From an uncultured Clostridia bacterium (GTDB taxonomy: Bacteria > Bacillota > Clostridia > Peptostreptococcales > Anaerovoracaceae), in assembly GCA_934233735.1 (NCBI GenBank), contig CAKQGQ010000002.1, positions 1 to 64,000 on the forward strand: a stretch of 64,000 nucleotides of DNA. The letters are read 5' to 3'. The translations under genes were made by a program, and so were the position numbers. Shown in pieces: positions 15,915 to 25,370 of this stretch (its first letter is position 1; each line of letters opens with the position of its first letter). Below the pieces are notes generated by a model. That model did not search any database, was not told where the DNA came from, and worked only from the letters and a program-made list of their open reading frames with translations.

Positions 15915-16160
15915 ATAAATTTGGCAACGGATTCATTATACTACATAGCCGGCAAAAAAGCTACTGTTTTTTTTATTAGAAAAGAAAAATTTTAAAAATC
16001 CGTTTTTTAGGATAATATTTACAATTTAATACCAATTCAGTCGAAAAAAAGAAAATATTCTGCAAATGAATAGAAATAAGAAAGCTTTTGTGGTATAATT
16101 CTTTATGTGGTTTTTTGCACATAGGACGCAGAAAAATCGCAGATAAGGAGGGCTTACATT

Positions 16161-17384
16161 ATGGATGAAATGACAGTAAAAAGAATAGAAAATATTACCG
16201 CTGAAATTGCGCCGGAAATACGTACGCTGGCGAAAAACATCTTTAATAATCCTGAACTTGGGAAGCACGAAGTAAAAGCCTGCGAATGGCAGTGTCAGCT
16301 TCTTTCAAAATACGGATTTGAAGCCGAGAAGGGATTTTGTGATATTCCGACTTCTTATAAAGCTGTGTATAAAGGAAAGAAGCCGGGACCGAAGATTGCG
16401 ATGCTTGCAGAGTACGATGCACTGCCTGTTTTGGGACATGCATGCGGTCATAATCTGATTGCTTCGATGGCGGTCGGAAGCGGAATTGCCATGCGTGAAT
16501 TTGCAGACGAATATGGGGCAGAGATATATGTCATAGGAACCCCTGCAGAGGAAACCGACGGGGCGAAGGTGCCGATGGCAAACAAGGGAGCTTTCGACGA
16601 ATTTGATGTTGTTATGATGGCACATCCTTCGTTTAAAGATGCAGAATCTATCAATACGATTGCGATGAGATGTATGCAAGTGGAATTCCACGGAAAAACC
16701 GCACATGCGGCTGCAGCACCTCAAGAAGGAATTAACGCTCTTGATGCAGTGATTAATTTCTTTAATCTGATGAATGCATTCAGACAGCAGACGAAGCCAG
16801 ATTCGAGAATACACGGCGTTATCCTTGACGGTGGTGTTGCGCCGAACATTATTCCGGATTATACAAGAGCACTTGTATATGTGAGAGCTGCCAAGATGGC
16901 TTATGTAAATGAACTTCATGCAAAACTCTGCGACTGTGCTAAGGGAGCAGCGATTGCAACAGGCTGTACTTATGATATTACCGAACCGGAAATTGCGTTC
17001 AGGGACACATGCAGCAACAGATACCTTTCCCGTATGGTTGCGACAAACCTTGAGAGACTGGAACATGATGTGATGCATATTGATGCTAAAACCGTTATTC
17101 CAGGCTCTTCCGATCTTGGAGATGTCAGCTACCGCTGTCCGGCTGTGCAGCTCACCTGCGGTATGAATCCAAAGGGCGATAAAACTTATTACGCGGCTCA
17201 TACGAAGGAATTTGCTGAACACGCAGGAAGTGATACAGCAATTGACAATGCGCTTGATTTCGTAAGAGCCTTTACGATGACTGCCGTGGAACTGATGACC
17301 AATCCGGAACATTTAAATGCAATCAAAGAAGAATTCAAGACGGTAGGACAAGAAACATCAGCAGATGAGAGACTGCCGCTTTAA
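16161..17384 (+). CDS. M20 family amidohydrolase / dipeptidase (PM20D2-like)
   Basis: This 407-residue cytosolic metal-dependent amidohydrolase is of the AbgB/PM20D2 type. Metal-binding motifs include the AEYDALPVLGHACGHN segment near residues 86-101, TPAEETDGAK near 130, and the late GSSDLGDVSY and AAHTKEF motifs (about 315-355). The dimerisation or lid insert begins around MQVEFHGKTAHAAAAP. Related enzymes cleave aminobenzoyl-glutamate, beta-alanyl-lysine or N-acyl amino acids; the substrate here cannot be read. It starts a probable three-gene unit with a paralogue and a TetR regulator. A TATAAT-like -10 lies near 16093 and AAGGAGG precedes the ATG. Confidence 0.88.
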   Translation: MDEMTVKRIENITAEIAPEIRTLAKNIFNNPELGKHEVKACEWQCQLLSKYGFEAEKGFCDIPTSYKAVYKGKKPGPKIAMLAEYDALPVLGHACGHNLIASMAVGSGIAMREFADEYGAEIYVIGTPAEETDGAKVPMANKGAFDEFDVVMMAHPSFKDAESINTIAMRCMQVEFHGKTAHAAAAPQEGINALDAVINFFNLMNAFRQQTKPDSRIHGVILDGGVAPNIIPDYTRALVYVRAAKMAYVNELHAKLCDCAKGAAIATGCTYDITEPEIAFRDTCSNRYLSRMVATNLERLEHDVMHIDAKTVIPGSSDLGDVSYRCPAVQLTCGMNPKGDKTYYAAHTKEFAEHAGSDTAIDNALDFVRAFTMTAVELMTNPEHLNAIKEEFKTVGQETSADERLPL

Positions 17385-17410
17385 GAATAAAAAAACAGGG
17401 AGGCGTAAAA

Positions 17411-18586
17411 ATGGATAAGTATTTGGAAATGAAAGAAAAGATTTTTGAAAGAATCAATGCGAACTGGGACGAGCTCATTGCGCTGAATGATGATCTTGCT
17501 GACCATCCGGAAATCTCCGGACAGGAGTTTGAAACATCGCGCAAAATCGTTGAGCTTCTGAATCAAAAAGGGTTTGCAACGGAGTATCCGTTTGACGGAA
17601 TCCAGACAGCATTTAAAGCGGTATACGGACCGAATAACCATAAATATAAAGTGGCGATTCTTACTGAATATGATGCACTGCCTGACATCGGACACGCATG
17701 CGGACACTGTGTCAGTGGTTCTATCAGCGTACTTGCGGGAATTGCGATGGCTGAACTTCAGGATGAACTCAATGCGGATATCCATGTCATCGGAACACCG
17801 ATTGAAGAAACCGACGGAGCGAAGACCAAGATGGCTGAAGACGGTGTCTTCAAAGATTACGACATGGCAATCATGATCCACTTATATGACCAAAATCTTC
17901 TGTACTGTAAGCTGAACGGTCTGATTTCCTATCAATATAACTTCCACGGAAAATCAGCGCATGCTTCCGCAGCACCATGGGAAGGAAAGAATGCACTCAA
18001 TGCTGCACAGCTCATGTTCCACGGTGTGGACATGCTCCGTCAGCATGTAACTCCGGACGTAAGAATGCACGGAATCTACAAAGAAGCCGGCGTGGCTCCG
18101 AACATCGTTCCGGAGGAAGCAAGCGTACATTTCTACATGAGAGCGCTCGATAAGCCTTATCTGCAGGAAGTGCACAGAATGGTAGATGACTGCGCGCGCG
18201 GTGCTGCGATTATGACGCAGACAACTTGGGACACTTTCCGTGTTGACGCAACTTATGACAGCCTGAAGAGAAATCCGGCAGGTGAAGGTGTAATGGAAGA
18301 AGTATATAATGAACTTAGAATCGATATCAACGGAGACCACGATAAAATCTTCGGCTCTTCGGATATCGGAAATGTAAGCTTCGAATGCCCGGCATTCCAT
18401 CCGACGCTTCAGATTGTAGACCGAGGCATTGCAATTCATACAAGAGAATTTGCAGATGCGGTAAAGACACAGAGAGCGCATGATGCAATCAAGCTCGGTG
18501 CAGAAGTAATTTCTCTGCACATTACGAAAATTTTCTCTGACGAGGAAAAGATTAAAGCAATGAAAGAAGATTTCGACAAACAATAA
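17411..18586 (+). CDS. M20 family amidohydrolase, tandem paralogue
   Basis: This 391-residue paralogue of the preceding gene has the same fold order. TEYDALPDIGHACGHC lies at about residues 84-99, the glutamate motif is TPIEETDGAK, the lid motif is FHGKSAHASAAPWEGKNAL, and the C-terminal metal motifs are GSSDIGNVSFECPAFHP and AIHTREF. It begins 26 bp after the first copy with a GGAGGC ribosome binding site, so the two are co-transcribed. The tandem arrangement suggests either different substrates or two chains of one enzyme, as in AbgA/AbgB. The choice of aminobenzoyl-glutamate as substrate would be speculative. Confidence 0.88.
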   Translation: MDKYLEMKEKIFERINANWDELIALNDDLADHPEISGQEFETSRKIVELLNQKGFATEYPFDGIQTAFKAVYGPNNHKYKVAILTEYDALPDIGHACGHCVSGSISVLAGIAMAELQDELNADIHVIGTPIEETDGAKTKMAEDGVFKDYDMAIMIHLYDQNLLYCKLNGLISYQYNFHGKSAHASAAPWEGKNALNAAQLMFHGVDMLRQHVTPDVRMHGIYKEAGVAPNIVPEEASVHFYMRALDKPYLQEVHRMVDDCARGAAIMTQTTWDTFRVDATYDSLKRNPAGEGVMEEVYNELRIDINGDHDKIFGSSDIGNVSFECPAFHPTLQIVDRGIAIHTREFADAVKTQRAHDAIKLGAEVISLHITKIFSDEEKIKAMKEDFDKQ

Positions 18587-18636
18587 AAACAACCGTTAGC
18601 GAAGACATACAGCGAAGAACTGCAGGAGACTCCGAA

Positions 18637-19206
18637 ATGGCGAATAAAACAAAACATGCAATCAAGGAAGCACTGGTGAGGCTTTTGGACGACAGACCCT
18701 TTGACAAGATTTCTGTTAGAGATTTGGTAGATGCGTGTGGAATCAGCCGCAACACCTTTTACTATCATTACCACGATGTTTATGAAGTACTGGAAGATAT
18801 TTTTGAAGAAGAAACCAGAAAAACAATCGGCGATGCCGATTCGTGGGATTTATGGGAAGACGGAATTCTGCAGGCTGTGGAATTTGCGTTAAATAATCGA
18901 AGGGCGGTTTACCATGTATATCATTCGCTGAATCGAGAAGAACTCGAACACTATCTTTATAGGGTGGTGGGTTCTTTAGCGCATGAATTTGTCAGCCAGC
19001 AGGCAGCAGATCTCAATGTAAATGAGATGGACATCAAGCTTCTGAGCGTTTTTTATAAACACGGCGTAGTAGGCCTTTTCTTGGAATGGCTGGACAATAA
19101 TATGAGAGAGGATCCGGTTTGTTTAATCAGCCGTATGGGATTTCTCATGCGCGGAACGATACGACGCTGCTTGGAAAAGACGGTAAACGAACAGGAAATC
19201 AGTTAA
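18637..19206 (+). CDS. TetR/AcrR family regulator (DhaS-like)
   Basis: This 189-residue regulator has an N-terminal TetR helix-turn-helix (ISVRDLVDACGISRNTFYYHY, residues about 27-46). Its C-terminal domain is of the TetR_C_7/DhaS type, ending in the RMGFLMRGTIRRCLE helix. It follows the two M20 genes by 50 bp with an AGGAGA site and so may autoregulate that unit. The effector is unknown. The protein ends 59 bp before tgt. Confidence 0.87.
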   Translation: MANKTKHAIKEALVRLLDDRPFDKISVRDLVDACGISRNTFYYHYHDVYEVLEDIFEEETRKTIGDADSWDLWEDGILQAVEFALNNRRAVYHVYHSLNREELEHYLYRVVGSLAHEFVSQQAADLNVNEMDIKLLSVFYKHGVVGLFLEWLDNNMREDPVCLISRMGFLMRGTIRRCLEKTVNEQEIS

Positions 19207-19265
19207 AACTATACAGACGACAGAAAAGGAGGGTGCCGCAAGGAATCAGCGGCGCGGACTTTAAA

Positions 19266-20387
19266 ATGAAACATGCAGTAACTTATGATCTGTTAAAAAC
19301 AGATACGAGAACGCGCGCCAGAAGAGGCGTGGTTCACACTCCGCATGGAGATATTCAGACGCCGGTTTTCATGCCGGTCGGAACGCAGGCAACCGTAAAG
19401 GCAATGCGGCCGGAAGAGGTAAAAGAGATGGGTGCGGAAATTATCCTTTCAAACACCTATCATCTTTATCTGAGACCGGGGCATGAAATTGTCAAAGAAG
19501 CAGGAGGCCTGCACAAATTTATGAACTGGGACAGAGCGATTCTGACAGACAGCGGCGGTTTTCAGGTGTTTTCACTTGGAAAACTTCGCAAAATTACCGA
19601 AGAGGGTGTGAAATTCCGCTCTCACATTGATGGTTCAGCGCATATGATTTCCCCGGAAAAATCCATTGAGATTCAAAATGCGCTTGGTTCAGACATCATG
19701 ATGGCATTCGACGAATGCGCGCCTTACCCGGCGGACAGACGCTATGTGAAAAATTCGCTGGAACGTACCACCAGATGGCTGAAGCGCTGCAAGGATTATC
19801 ATCAGGACTGGGAGAGACAGTCTTTGTTCGGAATTATGCAGGGCGGCATGTATAAAGACCTGAGAAAGCAGAGCGCGGAAGAAATCGTTGAACTCGACCT
19901 TCCGGGATATGCAATCGGCGGACTTTCTGTCGGAGAGCCGAAGGAACTCATGCTGGACATTCTCGATGACTGCGTGGACTATCTGCCGCAGAATAAGGCA
20001 AGATACCTGATGGGTGTCGGAACACCGGATTATTTATTCGAAGGCGTGGAGCGCGGCGTGGATATGTTCGACTGCGTGCTTCCGACGAGAATTGCGCGTC
20101 ACGGGCTTGCAATGACTTCACACGGAAGAGTTAATATCAAGAATGCGAAGTATGAAAGGGACTGGGAGCCTTTGGATACCGAATGTGACTGCTATACCTG
20201 CAGAAACTATTCCAAAGCTTACCTGCGCCATTTATACAAGGCGGACGAAATGCTTTCCGCAATGCTTCTTTCCAATCATAACCTGCACTTCCTGATAAAT
20301 ATGATGGGAAACATACGCAAAGCGATTGAAGAGGATCGTTTCTTAGAATATAAAAAGGAGTTCTATGACAAATATGGCAGATTTTAA
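19266..20387 (+). CDS. tgt: tRNA-guanine transglycosylase
   Basis: This 373-residue enzyme exchanges guanine-34 for preQ1 in tRNAs with GUN anticodons. Starting at MKHAVTYDLL gives the family length. The catalytic aspartates lie in LTDSGGFQVFSL (about residue 92) and MFDCVLPTRIARHG (about 264). The zinc site is C-X-C-X2-C followed by a distal His (CDCYTC near residue 302, LLSNHN near 333). The start is the ATG at 19266. No queuosine biosynthesis genes are adjacent, so preQ1 or queuine is probably made or imported elsewhere. Confidence 0.96.
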   Translation: MKHAVTYDLLKTDTRTRARRGVVHTPHGDIQTPVFMPVGTQATVKAMRPEEVKEMGAEIILSNTYHLYLRPGHEIVKEAGGLHKFMNWDRAILTDSGGFQVFSLGKLRKITEEGVKFRSHIDGSAHMISPEKSIEIQNALGSDIMMAFDECAPYPADRRYVKNSLERTTRWLKRCKDYHQDWERQSLFGIMQGGMYKDLRKQSAEEIVELDLPGYAIGGLSVGEPKELMLDILDDCVDYLPQNKARYLMGVGTPDYLFEGVERGVDMFDCVLPTRIARHGLAMTSHGRVNIKNAKYERDWEPLDTECDCYTCRNYSKAYLRHLYKADEMLSAMLLSNHNLHFLINMMGNIRKAIEEDRFLEYKKEFYDKYGRF

Positions 20388-21567
20388 TATGAGCAATTCT
20401 GAGAATGCTGTGTGGGAAGTGTGCCCACACAGCGAGTTTTGCGGCGGCTGTATCTATCAGGGAGTCAGTTATGCAGATCAGCTTGCCGAAAAGGAAAAAC
20501 AGGTCAAAGAACTGCTCGAGAAAAAAAGTGTACAGCCGGATAAGCTGGATGCGATTGAAGGCTGCCCAAGTCAGTACGGCTATCGCAATAAGATGGAGTA
20601 TACTTTCGGCGATTTCGTCAAGGACGGTGAGATTTCGCTGGGAATGCATCGGAAGAAGAATTTTATGTCCATCGTTACGGTTGACTGCTGTCAGCTCGTG
20701 GACACGGATTTCAATATAATTCTGCGTGCGGTGCTGGACTTTGTAAAGACGAGAAATTATCCGTTTTACCATAAAAAAACGCACAAGGGCATGATGCGTA
20801 ATCTCATCATACGAAAGGGCGTCCGGACGGAGGAGCTGTTGATAAATATCGTGACATCTTCCGAGCCGGGCTTTGATGAAGAGGCGTTTTTACAGATGCT
20901 TTTGGGACTTGACCTGAACAACCGGATTGTCGGTATTCTCCGCACGGTCAACGATAACCTTGCAGATGCGGTAAACTGCGACGAATTGCGGACGCTTTGG
21001 GGCAGAGATTATTACATGGAAAAGATTTTAGGGCTTGATTTCAAGGTAAGCGCATTCTCGTTCTTCCAGACGAATGTCGAGGCAGTAGAGCGGCTTTATA
21101 CGGAGGCTCTTGCGCTGGCGGATTCTTTCGAAGGAAAAACCGTGTTTGATTTATACTGCGGAACAGGGACAATCTCACAGGTTTTGGCACTTAAGGCTAA
21201 AAAGGTGCTTGGGATCGAACTTGTTTCCGAAGCGGTGGCTGCGGCGCGTGAAAATGCGAAAGCCAACGGTCTTAACAACTGTAGTTTTATCGCAGGAGAT
21301 GTTTTTGAAGTTTTAAAAAATGTGGAAGAAAAACCGGATGTCATCGTTGTTGACCCTCCAAGGGTGGGGATTCAGCCAAAGGCACTTGATAAAATCATTG
21401 CCTACGATGTTCCGGAGATTGTGTATATTTCCTGCAATCCCAAGACGATGGCAGATAATCTGAAATATGCGGAGTACTACGGATACGACTGCAAATACTT
21501 GAAACCGTTTGATAATTTCCCAATGACAAAGCATATCGAGAGCATCGCATTGCTGAAGAAGCGTTAA
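20365..21567 (+). CDS. rlmD: 23S rRNA (uracil-5-)-methyltransferase, RlmD/TrmA family
   Basis: This SAM-dependent m5U methyltransferase has an N-terminal iron-sulfur motif, CPHSEFCGGC (about residues 20-29). The Rossmann SAM motif is VFDLYCGTGTISQ near 262, followed by VVDPPRVG near 322 and the catalytic cysteine in VYISCNPKTMA near 350. It has no TRAM domain, which is common in clostridial members. The frame is open from the ATG at 20365, overlapping tgt by 23 bases; AAGGAG at 20355-20360 is closer than ideal for this codon, so the in-frame ATG at 20374 is a possible alternative. The target uridine (747 or 1939 in E. coli numbering) cannot be assigned. Confidence 0.85.
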   Translation: MTNMADFNMSNSENAVWEVCPHSEFCGGCIYQGVSYADQLAEKEKQVKELLEKKSVQPDKLDAIEGCPSQYGYRNKMEYTFGDFVKDGEISLGMHRKKNFMSIVTVDCCQLVDTDFNIILRAVLDFVKTRNYPFYHKKTHKGMMRNLIIRKGVRTEELLINIVTSSEPGFDEEAFLQMLLGLDLNNRIVGILRTVNDNLADAVNCDELRTLWGRDYYMEKILGLDFKVSAFSFFQTNVEAVERLYTEALALADSFEGKTVFDLYCGTGTISQVLALKAKKVLGIELVSEAVAAARENAKANGLNNCSFIAGDVFEVLKNVEEKPDVIVVDPPRVGIQPKALDKIIAYDVPEIVYISCNPKTMADNLKYAEYYGYDCKYLKPFDNFPMTKHIESIALLKKR

Positions 21568-21699
21568 TTTATGTGATGAATTTGTGAATTTTTTACTAAA
21601 AAACTCTTTACGAAATGTGTGAAAAGGTATATTATTGTATAGAAATAAAGACAGTTGCGTCATTCGTTAAAAAAATAGAATGACGAAGGGAGAAATTTT

Positions 21700-22773
21700 A
21701 TGAAGGCAAAAGAAATTCTAAAAGATTTGGTTGCCATTAATACGATTGCAGATAAGGACAACCGGCTGATTATGGATTACATCGGCAGCTTCTTGGAAGC
21801 TCAAAAATTTACCGTAACAAGAATGAAAAATCCGAGAACCGAAAAGGAGGTCTTAATCGGAATGTACGGAGAAAATCCGGCAATCGGCTTTTTAGGGCAT
21901 ACGGATACTGTGGACATTACAGACGGGTGGGTAACGGACCCGCATGATTTGACCGAGAAGGACGGTGTGCTTTACGGACTGGGTGCATGTGACATGAAAG
22001 GCGGAATTGCGGCTTTTTTGGCGGCAATTGAGCAGACTGACCTTGAAAAACTTGAAAAAGGTTTGGCAGTATATTGTACCTACGATGAGGAAATTATGTT
22101 CGGCGGCGTAAAAGATTTAGTTGATGCCGGAACAAAGTTCCCTCCGCATGTTATCATCGCAGAGCCTACAGACTTAATTCCGATGATTGGCTCCAAGGGT
22201 CTGCTTGAGTATATCTTTACTTTCAAAGGCGTAACAACACATTCCAGCAAACCGATTGACGGAAAAAGCTCGAATAAAAACGCGGTAAGGTTCTTAAACC
22301 GCATGATAGATTTCGAGCAGGAACTCAGAAAAACACCGAGTCCTTTCTTCGGGGTTCCGTATCCGACAATGAACATCGGTATTATCGAAGGCGGTACTTC
22401 GATTAACAAAGTACCGGATAAGACAACCGTATATCTTGATTTTCGTATTTGCGATTCGGAGAGGGAATATCCGCTTATCCGAAAAGCAGTCGATGAAGCC
22501 ATTGAAGATCTTGACGGCACATACGAGATCATTAATGATATAGCCTCATTCCGGAACAACAGCGAGCTTGTTCATGTTTATGAGGAAGAAACGGGAAAGA
22601 AAGGGCAGCCTTTCTTTGGAATTACAGAGGCATCTTTCTTCGAAGGTGACCGCGTCATTCTCGGCCCGGGACCAATGACCGCACATGAAGCAAATGAACA
22701 TATTACGGCAGAATCTCTGGAAAAGACCACGGAAATCTATGCAAATATGATTCAGAGGCTCTGTGCCAGATAA
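21700..22773 (+). CDS. M20 family deacetylase/desuccinylase (ArgE/DapE-like)
   Basis: This 357-residue zinc hydrolase has the classic two-metal M20 motifs. GHTDTVD supplies His and Asp (about residue 67), YGLGACDMKGG the bridging Asp (about 96), and CTYDEEIMFGG the catalytic and metal glutamates (about 128). AEPTDL lies near 152, and the terminal GPGPMTAHEANEHI motif supplies the last histidine. It is typical of acetylornithine deacetylase or succinyl-diaminopimelate desuccinylase relatives, including YgeY-type enzymes. The adjacent YfcC transporter, 61 bp downstream, suggests it hydrolyses an imported N-acyl amino acid or peptide. A promoter (TTTACG, 17-bp spacer, TATTAT) lies at about 21609-21637. 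Confidence 0.85.
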   Translation: MKAKEILKDLVAINTIADKDNRLIMDYIGSFLEAQKFTVTRMKNPRTEKEVLIGMYGENPAIGFLGHTDTVDITDGWVTDPHDLTEKDGVLYGLGACDMKGGIAAFLAAIEQTDLEKLEKGLAVYCTYDEEIMFGGVKDLVDAGTKFPPHVIIAEPTDLIPMIGSKGLLEYIFTFKGVTTHSSKPIDGKSSNKNAVRFLNRMIDFEQELRKTPSPFFGVPYPTMNIGIIEGGTSINKVPDKTTVYLDFRICDSEREYPLIRKAVDEAIEDLDGTYEIINDIASFRNNSELVHVYEEETGKKGQPFFGITEASFFEGDRVILGPGPMTAHEANEHITAESLEKTTEIYANMIQRLCAR

Positions 22774-22834
22774 ATTCAGTTTATGATTCGTTATACTTAT
22801 TATAAAAAAATATAAAAAGAAAAGGAGGACAATT

Positions 22835-24259
22835 ATGAGTAACGGTCCAAAGCTCGGCGAGAAGAAGAAAAAATTTAATCTTCCGCATACATTTGTTATT
22901 TTATTCGCTATTATTGTAATCTGTGCGATTCTTACGTGGATTATTCCGGCAGGTTCTTTTGATTACATGGAAAATGCAGATGGAAGACAGGTTGCAATCG
23001 CAGGTACCTGGCATGAAGTAGATGATGTGGCTCCGGTAGGCCCTTTCAGAGTATTCGAACTTGTATATGAAGGAATGGTTAATGCAGCAGACATCGCATT
23101 TCTTGTTTTCATTACCTATGCCTCGGTGGTATTCATTATTAAATCGGGTGCGTTTGACGGTGCGGTTGCGGCACTTCTGAAAATTTTCAAAGGTAAAAGT
23201 TCCTTGATCACAATTCCGATTTTTATGCTGTTAATCGGTCTTGGTTCATCCACAATCGGCATGTTCGAAGAATGGCTGCCGTTCATACCGGTATTCGCCG
23301 CAATCTATGTCGGCATGGGTTATGACGCGCTGGTAGGTCTGGCAGTTGTAGGATTTGGCGCAGGTATGGGATATTCCGGTGCTATGATGAATCCTTTCAC
23401 CGTTGGTATTGCACAGGGCATTGCAGAAATTCCGTATATGTCAGGTACCGGCTACCGTTTGATCTGCCACCTGGTAATGTGGGCTGTAGCTGCTGCATTT
23501 GTAATGCGTTATGCTTCCAAAGTTCATGACAATCCGGAAAAATCATATTTATATGGAACAAAAACGGAAGAATTGATGAAATCCGAAAGCGGCATCGATG
23601 TAAGTACATTAGAATTTGGATTGAAGCAGAAACTCGTATTAGTAGACCTCTTAGCTACAATCGTTGTTGTAGTTATCGGTGTAATCAAATTTAGCTGGTA
23701 TTTCTCCCAGATCTGCGGCGTATTCCTTATCATGGCAATCGTCTGCGCAATCATCATGAGATGGGATCTGAATACAATCGGAGCAACTTTCGCAGCAGGT
23801 TTCCAGGATGCTACAACCGCAGCAATGATGGTTGGTATTGCTCGTGGTGTTAAACTTGTACTGGTTGAAGGCGGTATCATTGATACGGTTGTATATGGTT
23901 TTACACTTCCGCTTTCACACCTTCCGATTTGGCTGTGCGCAGTTGCCATGCTCGTTATGCAGACATTGCTCAACTTCTTCATTCCGTCCGGTTCCGGTCA
24001 GGCTGCAGTTTCCATGCCTATCATGGCTCCTGTAGCAGACCTTCTTGGCCTTACGAGAGATACGGCAGTTCTTGCATTCCAGTTCGGTGACGGCTTATCC
24101 AATATCATCTGGCCTACGGCATACGCTGCAGTAATTGCAGGTCTTGCAGGTGTTCCGCTTGAAAAATGGTGGAAGTTTGCATTCAAACTGTTTGGAATCA
24201 TCATTGTTGTTCAGGCAATTTTGATGGTAATAGCCGTAGCAATCAATTTCGGCGGCTAA
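22835..24259 (+). CDS. YfcC family / C4-dicarboxylate-type anaerobic carrier
   Basis: This 474-residue membrane transporter is of the YfcC/DcuC-like ion-transporter superfamily. It has about 12 hydrophobic helices, starting with a cytoplasmic lysine-rich tail and the first helix at residues 19-39. The conserved IIPAGSF motif follows helix 1. The middle contains GLGSSTIGMFEEWLPF and GFGAGMGYSGAMMNPFTVGIAQ, which are family hallmarks. The C-terminal half carries FIPSGSGQAAVSMPIMAP. Family members move dicarboxylates, arginine/ornithine or other amino-acid-derived ions. Together with the upstream M20 hydrolase it probably imports that enzyme's substrate; this is inference. Confidence 0.87.
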   Translation: MSNGPKLGEKKKKFNLPHTFVILFAIIVICAILTWIIPAGSFDYMENADGRQVAIAGTWHEVDDVAPVGPFRVFELVYEGMVNAADIAFLVFITYASVVFIIKSGAFDGAVAALLKIFKGKSSLITIPIFMLLIGLGSSTIGMFEEWLPFIPVFAAIYVGMGYDALVGLAVVGFGAGMGYSGAMMNPFTVGIAQGIAEIPYMSGTGYRLICHLVMWAVAAAFVMRYASKVHDNPEKSYLYGTKTEELMKSESGIDVSTLEFGLKQKLVLVDLLATIVVVVIGVIKFSWYFSQICGVFLIMAIVCAIIMRWDLNTIGATFAAGFQDATTAAMMVGIARGVKLVLVEGGIIDTVVYGFTLPLSHLPIWLCAVAMLVMQTLLNFFIPSGSGQAAVSMPIMAPVADLLGLTRDTAVLAFQFGDGLSNIIWPTAYAAVIAGLAGVPLEKWWKFAFKLFGIIIVVQAILMVIAVAINFGG

Positions 24260-24311
24260 ACCACGAACAAAAAAATCGAATCATAAAAATGCAGAAAGTA
24301 AATCTTTTCTG

Positions 24312-24347
24312 AATCAAAGACCGCTCCGAAGGGGGCGGTTTTTGATT
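24312..24347 (+). terminator. Terminator after the YfcC-type transporter
   Basis: CCGCTCC-GAA-GGGGGCGG stem with complementary AATCAAA / TTTGATT extensions and a T-run. It ends the M20-transporter transcript. Confidence 0.88.
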
Positions 24348-24476
24348 GACCGCAAAATTACAGAAAAAGTACAAATCATTACAATAAAAGTATTATTTTT
24401 ACATTTGATATTGCATATCTTGAAAAATGGAATATAATTCAATTAAATACAAAATATTTCATGTGGAGGTATATGA

Positions 24477-25364
24477 ATGAATGGGAAAATGAGTTATGAT
24501 GATTTTAAAAATGCAGTTGTTAGCGAAATCAGGGACTTTTTGCCGCAGTCTTATAAGAATTGGGAAATCAGTTTAAAAACAATGTATAAAGTCAATTTTG
24601 CTCAGGATGGGCTTGTGGTGATGCCGCCGGAAGAAGATACGAAGAATGAAATCTGGCGTACACCGACCATGTACTTAAAAGGATACTATGAAAAATTTCA
24701 ATCGGGCGAAAATTTCAACGAGATAATGAAACAGATAACAGCAACGGTAACGAAGTATAGCAAGCCGTATAAAATAGAAAAGGATTTTTTTAACCCGAAC
24801 GAAGAGATAATCGTCTTTCAGGTTATCAACCGAGAGAAGAATAAGGAGCTGTTAAAAAATCTGCCGCATCGGGAAATTTTAGACTTAGCGCTGATTTATC
24901 GTATTGTGAGATTCTGCAAGACAAGCAACATGATGAGTTGTATCGTCACTTATGATATTTTGAAAGAACTGAAAATGAATGAGGAAGAATTATACGAGAA
25001 CGCAAAAAGACAGACAGAGGTGATTTTAAAGCCTAATTTGACGGCTCTGATGCCGCCGCTGTATACTCTGACGAATAAAAAGTTAATCTGGGGTGCCTCA
25101 TCCATTCTGTTCCCTGAAAAATTGAAGGAACTGGCGGAAAATTTGGAAAAAGATTTGTATCTTTTACCGTCATCCCTGGATGAGATGATGGTGCTTCCGA
25201 CAGACTATACGTCGGCAGAAGAGGTTCACGATATTCTGCTCCAGGCAAACAAAGAAGCTGTCACGGAGGAAGAATGGCTGTCCGACAGAGTTTATATCTA
25301 TTCGAAAGACAGCAACGAGATACACTTCGCTCACGATGACAGCCCCGAGGCATATATGTCCTAA
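24477..25364 (+). CDS. DUF5688 family protein
   Basis: This 295-residue soluble protein begins MNGKMSYDDFKNAVV and has the alternating helical and strand pattern of the DUF5688 family, which is common in gut Clostridia. There is no signal peptide or transmembrane segment. Its biochemical role is unknown. The ATG is preceded by GGAGG. It is monocistronic, lying after a terminator and convergent with the next gene seven bases away. Confidence 0.7.
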   Translation: MNGKMSYDDFKNAVVSEIRDFLPQSYKNWEISLKTMYKVNFAQDGLVVMPPEEDTKNEIWRTPTMYLKGYYEKFQSGENFNEIMKQITATVTKYSKPYKIEKDFFNPNEEIIVFQVINREKNKELLKNLPHREILDLALIYRIVRFCKTSNMMSCIVTYDILKELKMNEEELYENAKRQTEVILKPNLTALMPPLYTLTNKKLIWGASSILFPEKLKELAENLEKDLYLLPSSLDEMMVLPTDYTSAEEVHDILLQANKEAVTEEEWLSDRVYIYSKDSNEIHFAHDDSPEAYMS

Positions 25365-25370
25365 GTAAAC

